Position numbers and translations under genes: made by a program. From the NCBI GenBank assembly GCA_015066705.1, contig SVNV01000005.1:1-64000 (forward strand): a DNA stretch of 64,000 nt, given 5' to 3'. A model generated the notes under the pieces. That model did not search any database. It was given only the letters and a program-made list of their open reading frames with translations, and was not told the DNA's origin. Every line of letters starts with the position of its first letter. Position 1 is the stretch's first letter. Below are positions 48,830-58,574 of this stretch, piece by piece. This DNA is from Ruminococcus sp. Its GTDB lineage: Bacteria; Bacillota; Clostridia; Oscillospirales; Ruminococcaceae.

Positions 48830-51137
48830 TTATTCCCGACCTCCTTGCCGGCAACGAACGGAACACATCTATAAGACTTCGTGATTCCTTTAGTTCTGTT
48901 ATTTCGATTGATTTAAAGCGATAGCCCGTTGATTCGCAGGCTCTTCTTATATCAGCGTTAACCACCTTATACTTTGAAACATACTCCGGCGGACACATTA
49001 CCGAAAGGGTAATATTCTTATCCTCCACATAAAGCTCTGTCTCAAACTTACCGATACTATCGATTTCAAAAACGACCAGCATATGGGTCATTTTCTTACC
49101 GCTGCTAACGCCACCCTCAACGTCTTCCTCTCCGTTAGGGTTTATCCAGATTTCCGCCATAGCCTGTGTCAGTCCGTTGTCAACAGGTATAACGTAATGC
49201 AGAAGCGGTGTAAAGTTTGACGGTGAGGACAAAAGTCCATGAACTATCTTATCAATACTTTCCGCATTAAGCATTTTGGTTTCCATATTTTCCGACTGCT
49301 TTTCGAGAATCTCCGCAAGTGCCGACATAGTCTTTGACTCATAGGAAGCCTCTCTCAGCGGTTCGGTTTCAAGATACTTCACCAAATCCTTTGCAAGCTT
49401 TGACTGAAGCTCCTTATCGGGAACATTCTGCAAAAGCTTTGAAAAAGCTTCGGCAATAAGATTATCATTACTATTATACCTCGAAAGATTATATTTTGCA
49501 AGTCCCACTGTTTTTGCCATTTCGCCATCATACAAAACGCTGTTCTGCAGGCTGTCAAGCAGGCTTAAAATCTGCGATTTGACCTGTGGGAAATCGCTTT
49601 TCGGCAGTGTGCCGTTCATAAGGCCTTCGAGGGTTTTTGAAAGTGCATCAAGGTTCTCTGAATACTCGCTTGTTTCAGGGAACGAATCCTTTAAAAACAG
49701 CAGATTATTCTTAACCGCATCAAGGACATCTGTACGATTCTGTTGCGAATTGATTGCTTTAAGAAGGTTGATTACACTATCCTCAAGGTCCTTCTGAGCA
49801 ACCGCCTTATCAGGATTTACGGGATTTTCGATAATTTCCTTCTGAACCTCCTTCAGAAGCTTAGAAACATCAATCTGTGGCATTTCCTCCGGAGTATCAA
49901 TAGGGATATATATTCTTTCCACGTCAGAATTTTCTGTCCTTTGAGCGGGCATCTGCTGTGTGCTATTTAAAGCAGGATTTGTATTCTGCTGATTTTCGTT
50001 ATTTAGTGTCTGCAAATTCTCACCGTTCAGATTGGCGATTTCGGGATTTACAGGTTGTTCGGGGACAAAGCCCTGAACATTTCCGGTCTGATTATTCTGC
50101 ATACCTACCATCAGCTCTTCAGGCACAAACTGATTCGCTCCATTCTGCTGAGGCTGAGGCTGTGGAGTAGTTGCCTGTGGCTGGGCTTGATTAGCTTGTT
50201 CCGTCTGCTGTGGCTGTTGTGGTTGTTGCAGAGTATTCTGACCATCAGTAACATTTTCTGTGACATTCTGATTCTGCTGTGTATTATGGTTCGCAAAAAG
50301 CTTCTGAACGTCAAGAAAGTTCTGATTATTCAAAGCATTTTCATTCTGAGCCGTCTGATTTTCGCCATTCTGATTAGGAAAAAGCTGAGGATTCTGTTGT
50401 TCTGTCTGCAGATTTTCCTGAGGAGCAATAAAGCCTTCAATCATTGGCTGTACTGTCTGGTTTGCAGGGATAGGGCTCTGATTATTCTCCGCAGTCATTT
50501 GTGGTAACTGCTGCTGAGTCTGCTGGTTTTGCTGAGTCTGTTGAGCCTGCTGCGGTTGACCCTGCTGAGGCTGGTTTGCATTCTGGGTCTGGTTAGACTG
50601 CTGATTAGCCAATGCCTTCTGAAGTTCTCCGCCGTCATTAAGCTGTGCAAGTGGCACCTGACTATATTTCTCAAGAATATTCTGGCTGACGGATTTTCCG
50701 TTTGCCGAAAGAAGCCTTCTAAGAGTATCAAAAAGGTCGCCTTTAAATATAGTAGCGATATTTTCCTGATTTATCATCTCCTGGGCGATTTCCTCAGGAG
50801 AAAGAATAAGTCTGTTTAAAAGCTGCTGCATTTCCTCCGTCTGGGTTTCGTTATTAAGTGGCATAAGTCCCACTATTTCACGAAGAAAGAAAATATTCTT
50901 CAAAAAGCTTGTTGCAACCTCAGGGTCTCTGAGCATTGAAAAAAGCGCTGTTGCTGATGAGCCGTTTTCACGAAGAACATTATTCTGACCCAGCATTTCG
51001 GACTGAGCGTTTGTTGTTTTTATTTTTGAAAGGTCCTGAAAGTCGAAAGGAAGGGCTGAGGCATCTCTGTGTTCTTTAGTAGGAGTGATAATATTTCTGT
51101 TATTTATCGGCGTAGTCGCACGCATAATATCAGCCAT
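48816..51137 (-). CDS. FliK/YlqG-like flagellar protein with Gln/Asn-rich centre
   Basis: This is a 773-residue protein. The N-terminal quarter is helical. The middle (about 180-420) is low-complexity Gln, Asn and Pro (repeated QQ, NQ, QPQ), probably disordered. The C-terminal third (about 430-773) includes the FliK-like end with VIPVDNGLTQAMAEIWINPN, THMLVVFEIDSIGKFETELYVEDKNITLSVMCPPE. It may act as a ruler or substrate-switch partner of FlhB or the YlqH-type protein. The chain is longer than Bacillus YlqG (about 520). A classical FliK is expected beyond the window, upstream of flgE. Confidence 0.72.
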   Translation of the reverse strand: MADIMRATTPINNRNIITPTKEHRDASALPFDFQDLSKIKTTNAQSEMLGQNNVLRENGSSATALFSMLRDPEVATSFLKNIFFLREIVGLMPLNNETQTEEMQQLLNRLILSPEEIAQEMINQENIATIFKGDLFDTLRRLLSANGKSVSQNILEKYSQVPLAQLNDGGELQKALANQQSNQTQNANQPQQGQPQQAQQTQQNQQTQQQLPQMTAENNQSPIPANQTVQPMIEGFIAPQENLQTEQQNPQLFPNQNGENQTAQNENALNNQNFLDVQKLFANHNTQQNQNVTENVTDGQNTLQQPQQPQQTEQANQAQPQATTPQPQPQQNGANQFVPEELMVGMQNNQTGNVQGFVPEQPVNPEIANLNGENLQTLNNENQQNTNPALNSTQQMPAQRTENSDVERIYIPIDTPEEMPQIDVSKLLKEVQKEIIENPVNPDKAVAQKDLEDSVINLLKAINSQQNRTDVLDAVKNNLLFLKDSFPETSEYSENLDALSKTLEGLMNGTLPKSDFPQVKSQILSLLDSLQNSVLYDGEMAKTVGLAKYNLSRYNSNDNLIAEAFSKLLQNVPDKELQSKLAKDLVKYLETEPLREASYESKTMSALAEILEKQSENMETKMLNAESIDKIVHGLLSSPSNFTPLLHYVIPVDNGLTQAMAEIWINPNGEEDVEGGVSSGKKMTHMLVVFEIDSIGKFETELYVEDKNITLSVMCPPEYVSKYKVVNADIRRACESTGYRFKSIEITELKESRSLIDVFRSLPARRSGINVTI

Positions 51138-51167
51138 AGCCCTTCCTCCTTGAAGTTAAAATAAAAT

Positions 51168-51914
51168 TCAGCGTCTGAGATTATTTACGATATCCTCAAC
51201 CTCGTCTGCTGTCTGAACAACCTTAGCAGAAAACTGATACGCCTTCTGTAAAACGATTACATCTGACATTTCCTTTGCAAGATTTACATTTGAGCGTTCT
51301 ATCCACTGTTGTCTTATTTCATAATCCTGTGGATTATTTACAACTGCCTCCCCTGAAATTTCTGTCGGCAAAAAGCTCTGCCCGTCAATTCTGTAAAGTC
51401 CGTAAGGGTTATCAAAATTGAAAACACCCAGTCTGTCTATAAGACCTTCTGTTTCAAGAAGACCGTCCTCGCCAACAGGAATATCAATTCTTTCCTGATT
51501 TGCGTCGAGAACATATGCTCCGTCAGAAGTAACAAGGTAAGCCGCATCGTCCTCGATACTGATATCGAAGGTTCCGTCTCTTGTATACTGGATTTCGCCT
51601 GTTCTTTCAACCGCAAAAAGTCCTGTTCCTGCGATAGCATAGTCAAGCTCATAGCCTGTATAATGAACGCTTCCCTGAGTGAACTGTAAGCTGTCGTCAA
51701 TAACCTTTACGCCGTGTCCCTGATTAACTGATTCTTCAGTTTCGATACCGATATTTTCATTGATATCCATTCTGTTATAAACAAGCTCACGGAAGTCGGC
51801 CGTTGTTGATTTATAACCTGTTGTATTTGCATTTGTAATATTCTGGGCTGCTATATTTATACCGTTCTGATAAGCTCTCAGACCGCTTCTGCCCGTATAA
51901 AACGCAATATTCAT
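51168..51914 (-). CDS. flgG: Flagellar distal-rod/hook-basal body protein (FlgG/FlhP-like)
   Basis: This is a 248-residue rod-family protein. The N-terminal signature GLRAYQNGINIAAQNITNANTTGYKS and the C-terminal helix NVNLAKEMSDVIVLQKAYQFSAKVVQTADEVEDIVNNLR are both typical. The middle has the beta-rich core (GTGLFAVERTGEIQYTRDGTF). It is secreted by the flagellar type III system without a cleaved signal. It forms a pair with the next upstream gene, as flhO and flhP do in Bacillus. Confidence 0.9.
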   Translation of the reverse strand: MNIAFYTGRSGLRAYQNGINIAAQNITNANTTGYKSTTADFRELVYNRMDINENIGIETEESVNQGHGVKVIDDSLQFTQGSVHYTGYELDYAIAGTGLFAVERTGEIQYTRDGTFDISIEDDAAYLVTSDGAYVLDANQERIDIPVGEDGLLETEGLIDRLGVFNFDNPYGLYRIDGQSFLPTEISGEAVVNNPQDYEIRQQWIERSNVNLAKEMSDVIVLQKAYQFSAKVVQTADEVEDIVNNLRR

Positions 51915-51944
51915 ACTATTTTGTTTCCTTTCGTTTTAAGAGAC

Positions 51945-52685
51945 TTAGTTCACGCTTGCAATCTGTGACGCAGACTTTGAATTAAGCTGGTCGATGATTG
52001 AAAGTGCTGTTGAGCACGCCTTAAAAGCTGCCTGTGTCTCAATAAGTCTTGTATATTCATCTGTCATGTCTACATTTGAACGTTCGTAAACGCCCTGTCT
52101 CACTACATAGTCCTCAGCAGGCACTACCTCATCAGTAAGGAAATAAGCGTTTTCAAACTTAATCATCTCTGCATTTTCAGCAGGCTTAGAAACAGCAAGT
52201 GTTCCTGCAAGGTTACCATTCATATCGTAGACATCGCCATTAAGGTCAACCTTAAAATCCGAGCCTCCGATATAAATGTCGCCGTTTGTTCCCTGAACAC
52301 GTCCGATTTCATCAAGAACAAGGTAGCCCTCGTCGTCAACGTTAAAGCAACCGTTTCTTGTGAGGAAGGTATTTTCACCGTCTCTCACGTTAAAGAATCC
52401 GTCACCACAGATTGCCAAATCAAAAGGGTTTCCCGATTCGTAGAGTGAGCTTTCGTCAAAAACTGTTTCAACCTCATCAACGGTAGCAATCTGGTCGGCA
52501 GTACCGATTCTCACATACTTTCCGTTTTCGAGACGGGTAACAAGCTCCTGTTCAAAAGTAGAAGTAATAACTCTTTCTGCTCTGTAACCCGGTGTCTGAG
52601 AGTTAATGATATTGTTTCCGATAACATTAAGGTTTCTCTGCTGGACGAGCATTCCTGAGCCTACTGTATAAAAGCCTCTGTTCAT
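51945..52685 (-). CDS. flgF: Flagellar rod protein (FlgF/FlhO-like)
   Basis: This is a 246-residue rod-family protein starting MNRGFYTVGSGMLVQQRNLNVIGNNI, followed by a beta core (CGDGFFNVRDGENTFLTRNGCF) and the C-terminal helix SNVDMTDEYTRLIETQAAFKACSTALSIID. ATG 52683-52685 was chosen because it starts the conserved rod signature and has AAAGGAA upstream; an in-frame start 22 codons upstream lies in the sigma factor gene. It precedes the FlgG-like gene by 30 bases. Confidence 0.9.
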   Translation of the reverse strand: MNRGFYTVGSGMLVQQRNLNVIGNNIINSQTPGYRAERVITSTFEQELVTRLENGKYVRIGTADQIATVDEVETVFDESSLYESGNPFDLAICGDGFFNVRDGENTFLTRNGCFNVDDEGYLVLDEIGRVQGTNGDIYIGGSDFKVDLNGDVYDMNGNLAGTLAVSKPAENAEMIKFENAYFLTDEVVPAEDYVVRQGVYERSNVDMTDEYTRLIETQAAFKACSTALSIIDQLNSKSASQIASVN

Positions 52686-52707
52686 AAAAAGTTTCCTTTC
52701 TTGAAAT

Positions 52708-53493
52708 TTAGCCGTAAACGTACTTTTCCATAGCAGTTTTAAGCTTAGCAACTGCCTTTGCGTTTATCTGTGACACTCTCTGCACCGATATTTCGAGGAC
52801 ATCGGCGATATCCGAAAGCATCAGATTTTCGTAATAATAGAGGGTAACGACTGTTTTTTCTCTTTCGGTCAGACCGTCGATAGCCTCTTTTAACACCTGA
52901 CGCATTTCCTGTTTTATCAGGCGTTTTTCAGGTGAAAAGTCCTCATTGGTATCGCTCTCAAGTGAGCTACCCATCTGGGACATATTCTGAATAAGTTCTT
53001 CAAAGGAGAAAACAACTGAATTATTTATCTCATTTGAGCAAGCCGAAAGCTTTTCTATCGGGATAGCCATATAGTCGGATAATTCCTCCATAGTAGGCTC
53101 TCTCATCAGCTTATTTGAAAGCTCCATCTGAGCTTCGGCAATACGCTTTGACATTTCTCTTACACGTCTCGGAATCCAGTCCTGTTTTCTTACCAGGTCG
53201 ATAATCCCGCCTCTTACACGCATAAAAGCATAATACTCAAACTTGATTCCCTTATCTGCATCAAACTTATCGATACAGTCAATCAGCGTAACAATACCCT
53301 GATTTATCATATCATCAACCTGAGCATAGCCCTGAGAAATCCCTCTGAGCTGATATGCGACTGTCTGTGGGATATAGCTGAAATTCAGCACTATCTGGTT
53401 TCTCGCGCCGATATCCCCGGTAGTCTTATACTTTTCAAAAAGGCTCAAAAATTCTTCTTCCGTCAGTTTTTTCTGTTCTGATGACAAGTTCAT
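52708..53493 (-). CDS. sigD: Flagellar sigma factor SigD/FliA
   Basis: This 261-residue sigma-28-type factor directs late flagellar genes such as flagellin. Region 2 is at about 30-100 (IVLNFSYIPQTVAYQLRG, FEYYAFMRVRGGIIDLVRKQDWIPR), region 3 at about 105-160 and region 4 at about 205-258, with the helix-turn-helix LMLSDIADVLEISVQRVSQINAKAVAKLK. It is encoded between flhA and the rod genes. The predicted sigma-D promoter of the flagellin gene in this window is an expected target. No FlgM anti-sigma gene lies nearby. Confidence 0.95.
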   Translation of the reverse strand: MNLSSEQKKLTEEEFLSLFEKYKTTGDIGARNQIVLNFSYIPQTVAYQLRGISQGYAQVDDMINQGIVTLIDCIDKFDADKGIKFEYYAFMRVRGGIIDLVRKQDWIPRRVREMSKRIAEAQMELSNKLMREPTMEELSDYMAIPIEKLSACSNEINNSVVFSFEELIQNMSQMGSSLESDTNEDFSPEKRLIKQEMRQVLKEAIDGLTEREKTVVTLYYYENLMLSDIADVLEISVQRVSQINAKAVAKLKTAMEKYVYG

Positions 53494-53520
53494 TTTATCG
53501 CCTCCTTCAATTCATTAGTT

Positions 53521-55587
53521 TTAGATAGAAATATTACCCAGTGCCTGAATCTGTACTGCGTTATCAACCTCGCTGAACGAAAGTACAGCTACATTAGGGT
53601 AGAACTGGTCAACCAGCTTCTTGAAATAAATTCTTACCACCGGCGAAGTAATAACTATAAGGTCGTTTACCAAATCTCTTATCTTATCAAGCTCAGCCGT
53701 TGTAGAAGTAATAATCTTCTGAATAGTCTGCTGGTCGAGAGCAAGGTAAGAACCGCTGTCAACCTTCTTGACAGACTGCATAATCGAGTTTTCAATATTA
53801 GCGTCAAGGGTAACAACCTTCATCTGTCCTGCCTCTGAGAACTTATGAGAAATTGTTCGTTTAAGTGCCTGTCTTACATATTCGGTAAGCATATCGATAT
53901 CCTTGATTTTTGTTGCATAGTCTGCAAGTGTTTCCAGAATAGTTTCCATATCCCTGATAGGAACCTTTTCTTCAAGCAGCTTACACATAACCTTCTGCAG
54001 GTCGCTTACCGGAACGATTGCCGGAACGATATCCTTAACGATTGTTTCGTTACTCTTCTTAAGGTTTTCAAGCATATTATTAACTTCCTGTCTGTTAAGA
54101 AGCTCGTGTGCATGAGCCTTGATGATTTCTGACAGGTGGGTAATAATAACCGAGGTCGGGTCGATAAGTGTATAGCCGATAAGCTCTGCCTTGACCTTTT
54201 TATCTTCAGAAATCCACTTAGCCTTGATTCCGAATGCAGGCTCAATGGTTTCGATTCCGTCGATAATATCCTCTTCCTCGCTTGGTGCAAGTGCAAGGTA
54301 GTGGTCGATAAGCACGTCGCCCGTAGCAACCTGCTCGCCCTTGATATAGATTACATACTGATTCGGGTTGATTCCGCCGCTATCCTTAAGCTGTACAGGC
54401 GGGATAACAAGTCCCATATCAAGAGCGTACTGTTTTCTGAACATTACTACTCTGTCAAGGAAGCTTCCTCCGCTTGCCTCGTCAACAAGAGGAATAAGGC
54501 TATAACCGAATTCAATCTTAATCTGTTCAACATTAAGAAGACCATAGAGGTTATCAATATTTCTGTAAAAGCTTGCCTCACTCTGGATTTCCTCAGTAGG
54601 AGCAAGCTCCTCAGCCATTTCCTGAGCCTGAAGTCTTCTCTGCTGTCTTGTAAGAACAACGCTCATAGTAATAAGTATAGCCGAAAAGATAATAACCTGA
54701 ACAGGCGGGAAACCTATAACTATTGTACAAAGAAGCACACAACCCGAAATAAGAAGAACTCTCGGCTGTGACAAGAACTGTTTTCCGATATCGGCATTTA
54801 CATTAGCCTCAGAAGCACTTCTTGTAACCATAAGACCTGAAGAAACAGAAACCATAAGTGCTGGAATCTGTGACATCAGACCGTCGCCTACTGTTGAACG
54901 TGCATATGTATCAAAAACCGTTCCGATATCAGAACCGCCTACAACCATTCCGATAATAATACCGCCCACAAGGTTTATAAGGGTTGTAACGATAGACATT
55001 ATCGAGTCGCCCTTTACAAACTTGGAAGCACCGTCCATTGAGCCGAAAAAGTCAGCTTCTCTCTGGATTTTAGCACGTCTTATTCTTGCTTCCTTTTCGT
55101 CGATAAGGCCTGCGCTGAGGTCAGCGTCGATAGCCATCTGTTTACCGGGCATAGCGTCAAGGGTAAATCTTGCTGAAACTTCAGCTACTCTTTCCGAGCC
55201 CTTTGTAATAACAAGCATCTGAACAAGAACTATAATAAGAAAGATTATAAGACCTACAACTACTTCATCGCCGATTACAAAGTTTCCGAAAGCCTTAATC
55301 ATTTCTCCTGCGTAGCCCGAATCATTTGTGAGAATTGCTCGGGTTGAGGAAATATTAAGTCCCAGTCGGAAAATTGTCAGCACAAGGAGAAGTGTCGGGA
55401 AGATTGAAAACTCCAGCGTTTCCTTGATATATAAAGTTGTAAGCAAAACTATAAGTGAAATTCCAATCTGGACGATAAACATAAAGTCAAGTATTACCGT
55501 CGGCAGCGGAACAATGATAAGAAATACAATAAGCACTACAAACAGTGCAACAGTATTACTTAACAACCTTTTAATTCTGTTAATCAA
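53521..55587 (-). CDS. flhA: Flagellar export gate protein FlhA
   Basis: This 688-residue component forms the nonameric gate of the flagellar type III export apparatus. The membrane half (about 1-320) has eight hydrophobic helices with the family motifs RLGLNISSTRAIL, ARFTLDAMPGKQMAIDADL and EADFFGSMDGASKFVKGD. The cytosolic half (about 335-688) binds chaperone-substrate complexes (FGYSLIPLVDEASGGSFLDRV, DPTSVIITHLSEIIKAHAHELL). It lies two bases downstream of the flhB stop. The flhF and flhG genes that often follow are not present. Confidence 0.96.
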   Translation of the reverse strand: MINRIKRLLSNTVALFVVLIVFLIIVPLPTVILDFMFIVQIGISLIVLLTTLYIKETLEFSIFPTLLLVLTIFRLGLNISSTRAILTNDSGYAGEMIKAFGNFVIGDEVVVGLIIFLIIVLVQMLVITKGSERVAEVSARFTLDAMPGKQMAIDADLSAGLIDEKEARIRRAKIQREADFFGSMDGASKFVKGDSIMSIVTTLINLVGGIIIGMVVGGSDIGTVFDTYARSTVGDGLMSQIPALMVSVSSGLMVTRSASEANVNADIGKQFLSQPRVLLISGCVLLCTIVIGFPPVQVIIFSAILITMSVVLTRQQRRLQAQEMAEELAPTEEIQSEASFYRNIDNLYGLLNVEQIKIEFGYSLIPLVDEASGGSFLDRVVMFRKQYALDMGLVIPPVQLKDSGGINPNQYVIYIKGEQVATGDVLIDHYLALAPSEEEDIIDGIETIEPAFGIKAKWISEDKKVKAELIGYTLIDPTSVIITHLSEIIKAHAHELLNRQEVNNMLENLKKSNETIVKDIVPAIVPVSDLQKVMCKLLEEKVPIRDMETILETLADYATKIKDIDMLTEYVRQALKRTISHKFSEAGQMKVVTLDANIENSIMQSVKKVDSGSYLALDQQTIQKIITSTTAELDKIRDLVNDLIVITSPVVRIYFKKLVDQFYPNVAVLSFSEVDNAVQIQALGNISI

Positions 55588-55588
55588 T

Positions 55589-56659
55589 CTACTTCAGTTC
55601 CTTTTCTCTTAATCTGTAAAGTACTGCAAGCACTTCAGCAACAGCCTGATAGAATTCAGCAGGAATTTCCCTGTCGATATCAACCTGTGCATACAAAGCT
55701 CTTGCAAGTGGTCTGTTTTCCGTAATCATTACGCCGTGATTCTGTCCGATTTCGATAATCTTCAGCGCAAGGCTGTCTGCGCCCTTTGCAACAACAACCG
55801 GTGCTCTTGATTTTTCGCTGTCGTATTTGAGTGCTACTGCGTAATGAGTAGGGTTTCTGATAATAACGTCAGCTTCAGGCACAGCCTGCATCATTCTACG
55901 TCTTGACATAGCCTGCTGACGCTGTTTGATTTTACTCTTAATCTGAGGGTCACCTTCGGTCATCTTATACTCTTCCTTAACTTCCTGCTTGGTCATACGA
56001 AGATTCTTTTCGTAGTCCCATCTCTGATACAGAAAATCGAAAAAAGCCAGTGCCACGAAGGCGATTGCAACACTTGTGATGATATCCATACACATTTCAG
56101 CGGTAGCCGCAGCCCCCTGAAGAATTGTCATATCCATCATCTGTGCAATAGTATTTATACAATCTCCCACGGTGTTATAAATAACAACAAAGAGAATTGT
56201 AATTTTAATAATTGATTTCAGAAGCTCGATAACTCCCTTGAGCGAAAACATTTTTTTGAATCCGCTTATAGGGTTAAGTCTTGAAAACTTAGGTTTAAGG
56301 CTTTTGAAATTCACAAGACCTCTTGTCTGAACGATAGTAGCGATAATTGCCACAAGGCTACACACAAGAAGTATCGGTATACAACCCAGAGCCACCGATT
56401 TTATTCCCGAAATAAGAAAAACCGTCATATCCTCCTGAGTTATGGTTGTTTTTGTTTTTACAAGCTCAAAAAACTCTGTAAGCGAGTCTATCGCCGCATT
56501 CTGAGTTAAAGGATAGAGCAATTTGAATCCAAAGAACACCGCCAGAAGCGTCGCCGCAATAACAACTTCCTTGCTTTGAAAGACGTTACCTTCTTTTCGT
56601 TCGTCACGCCGCTTTTTGGGGGTGGCCTTTTCGGTCTTTTCACCTGCTGAATCCGCCAT
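55589..56659 (-). CDS. flhB: Flagellar export switch protein FlhB
   Basis: FlhB sits at the export gate and switches substrate specificity after hook completion by self-cleavage at NPTH. The 356-residue protein has the basic N-terminus (GEKTEKATPKKRRDERKEGNV), four membrane helices (about 28-210) and the cytosolic domain with the intact autocleavage motif IRNPTHYAVALKYD. The C-terminal end (IPAEFYQAVAEVLAVLYRL) is normal. It follows fliR by 35 bases. A second, truncated FlhB-like protein is encoded at 48521-48829. Confidence 0.96.
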   Translation of the reverse strand: MADSAGEKTEKATPKKRRDERKEGNVFQSKEVVIAATLLAVFFGFKLLYPLTQNAAIDSLTEFFELVKTKTTITQEDMTVFLISGIKSVALGCIPILLVCSLVAIIATIVQTRGLVNFKSLKPKFSRLNPISGFKKMFSLKGVIELLKSIIKITILFVVIYNTVGDCINTIAQMMDMTILQGAAATAEMCMDIITSVAIAFVALAFFDFLYQRWDYEKNLRMTKQEVKEEYKMTEGDPQIKSKIKQRQQAMSRRRMMQAVPEADVIIRNPTHYAVALKYDSEKSRAPVVVAKGADSLALKIIEIGQNHGVMITENRPLARALYAQVDIDREIPAEFYQAVAEVLAVLYRLREKELK

Positions 56660-56694
56660 CGCTCATACCCCCTTTGTGCGGTTAAAATACTGCT

Positions 56695-57474
56695 CTAATT
56701 AACCAGAGCCAGCAACATTTTGCCCATAGAATTAAACATATCTACAATATAGTTATCAATAAATTTGGTAATCGGAATTGTAAGTGCCACAAGGGCAATA
56801 ATACCCAGAAGGATTTTCCCCTGCATATGGATTACAAAAACGTGGATTTGCGGAATAAGCTTCATCAGGATACCCATACTCAGTTCAAGTATAAACTCCG
56901 CCGCAACAAAAGGCAGTGCAAGTCTCAGCGCAAGAATGAATATTGTTGAAAACAGTGTAAACACGAAGCCTGCCGCATTATCAAGAGAAATTCCGCCTGC
57001 TCCCGGTGGTATCAGCTGAAATGACCCTACCGCAACGTTTATGAGTTCCAGATGACAGTTTGTAGCGAAAAAGTACAGCATAAAAAGGATATTCATAATA
57101 TTACCCGTAATAGCTGTCTGGATATGAGTCTGTGGGTCCATCATTTTTGCCATAGACATACCAAACTGAGTATCCATTATATCCGCCGCAAACATCAGCA
57201 TATAGTAATAAATATTGAAAACAAATGTAAGTGCAAAGCCTACAAGAAATTCTCTTCCAAGTCCCAGTCCCACTTCAACAAAGCTGTTATCCGCGCTTCC
57301 CATAGGCACAATCGGTGCAATTATAATTGTTGCAAAAAGCACCAGCGATGCCTTGACCGCAGCAGGGATATTAGCTCTTGAAAAAACCGGATTCAGAAGA
57401 AGTATTGCCGCAAGCCTTGCAAAAACGTACATAAAGACATGTACATTTTCTAAAATTATTTCAAAAGCCGCCAC
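56695..57474 (-). CDS. fliR: Flagellar export protein FliR
   Basis: This 259-residue integral membrane component belongs to the FliPQR export channel. About six hydrophobic segments are visible, with the N-terminal FARLAAILLLNPVFSRANIPAAVKASL and the central FGMSMAKMMDPQTHIQTAITGNIMNILF motif common to FliR. It lies 10 bases after fliQ and 35 bases before flhB in the standard export gene order. Confidence 0.94.
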   Translation of the reverse strand: MAAFEIILENVHVFMYVFARLAAILLLNPVFSRANIPAAVKASLVLFATIIIAPIVPMGSADNSFVEVGLGLGREFLVGFALTFVFNIYYYMLMFAADIMDTQFGMSMAKMMDPQTHIQTAITGNIMNILFMLYFFATNCHLELINVAVGSFQLIPPGAGGISLDNAAGFVFTLFSTIFILALRLALPFVAAEFILELSMGILMKLIPQIHVFVIHMQGKILLGIIALVALTIPITKFIDNYIVDMFNSMGKMLLALVN

Positions 57475-57484
57475 TTTCTTTTCC

Positions 57485-57748
57485 TCACAGGTTCATTATC
57501 CGTTTGAATATCATCTCGAAAAACTCGTTGAGATTTGTTATCATCCACGAGCCACAAATGAGAAGAATTATCGCAATGATTAACAGCTTTGGCACAAAAG
57601 TCAGCGTCTGCTCATGAATCTGGGTTGCCGCCTGAAATATCGCAACCACAAGACCTATTAGAATACTTGCGATAAGTATCGGTCCTGCCAGTTTAAGGGA
57701 GAGCACAAGTGCCTCGTGAAATATATTAATTACGTCTCCCGCACTCAC
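57485..57748 (-). CDS. fliQ: Flagellar export protein FliQ
   Basis: This 87-residue protein has two hydrophobic helices (about 15-43 and 52-76), with the family pattern ALVLSLKLAGPILIASILIGLVVAIFQAATQIHEQTLTFVPK (written here as its parts: LSLKLAGPIL, GLVVAIFQAATQIHEQ, LTFVPKL). It forms the channel with FliP and FliR. Gene order and size are standard. Confidence 0.94.
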   Translation of the reverse strand: MSAGDVINIFHEALVLSLKLAGPILIASILIGLVVAIFQAATQIHEQTLTFVPKLLIIAIILLICGSWMITNLNEFFEMIFKRIMNL

Positions 57749-57779
57749 GACGTCAGCCTCCTTTTCTTAAAACTTAAAA

Positions 57780-58574
57780 TCACCTGAATCCCGCTATCAA
57801 CGCTTCGATAAGCAGTCCCCAACCGTCTACCACAACAAACAGCATCAGCTTGAACGGCAGTGCTATTGTTGTCGGCGGAAGCATTACCATACCCATTGAC
57901 ATAAGGGTTGACGAAACGATAATATCAATTATCAGGAATGGTATGTAGAGTAAAAATCCAATCATAAACGCTCTTTTGAGTTCGCTTGTAATAAACGACG
58001 GGATAATTACAATCATACTGAGTTCTTTGAGGTCCTCCTGAGATTCGATTGTTGAAACGTCAACAATATCCTCGGATTCTGCCAGCGACAAGAACAAATC
58101 AAGGTCCTCCTCGTAAACCTGTCTGAGCATAAACTCTTTCAGCGGAACACCTGCTTGTTTTATTGCCTCAGTCTGTGTAATTTCGCCTTTTTTCAGTGGC
58201 TTGTAGGCTGTCTCGTTGATTTCGCCAAAAACCGGCCACATAATAAATATTGTCATAAAAAGCGAAAGTCCCACTATAACCTGATTAGGCGGTGAAGACT
58301 GAGTTCCGATAGCACTCCTCAAAAACGAGAAGGAAATTATAAGTCTTGTAAAGGAGGTCATAACAAGAAGAAGGGAAGGCAGCAATGCAAGCATTGCGAG
58401 CAGGAAGAGCAAATCAAGTGCACTTGTTCCTGCGTCTGCCTCACCCGAGTCAAGACCCACCTGAATTGATGCAGCATCTGCTGTAATTACAGAGACACTG
58501 ATAAGCAAAGTACAGAGAATTATCCCCACAACAAGCTGAAGAATATTCTTTTTTACATTAGCTTTCTTCTGCAT
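57780..58574 (-). CDS. fliP: Flagellar export protein FliP
   Basis: This 264-residue channel protein has a cleavable or anchor-like N-terminal hydrophobic segment (about 9-30), then a second helix with LLFLLAMLALLPSLLLVMTSFTR. The conserved ALGTQSSPPNQV-equivalent reads AIGTQSSPPNQVIVGLSLF. The C-terminal helices end in PFKLMLFVVVDGWGLL. It overlaps the end of fliO by 17 bases, showing translational coupling. Confidence 0.95.
   Translation of the reverse strand: MQKKANVKKNILQLVVGIILCTLLISVSVITADAASIQVGLDSGEADAGTSALDLLFLLAMLALLPSLLLVMTSFTRLIISFSFLRSAIGTQSSPPNQVIVGLSLFMTIFIMWPVFGEINETAYKPLKKGEITQTEAIKQAGVPLKEFMLRQVYEEDLDLFLSLAESEDIVDVSTIESQEDLKELSMIVIIPSFITSELKRAFMIGFLLYIPFLIIDIIVSSTLMSMGMVMLPPTTIALPFKLMLFVVVDGWGLLIEALIAGFR

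Noticed and set aside
49958..50507. Long plus-strand open frames antisense to the Gln/Asn-rich region
   Set aside because: They result from the CAA/CAG/AAT-rich repeats being read on the other strand (Leu/Ile-rich nonsense); no start signals were seen.
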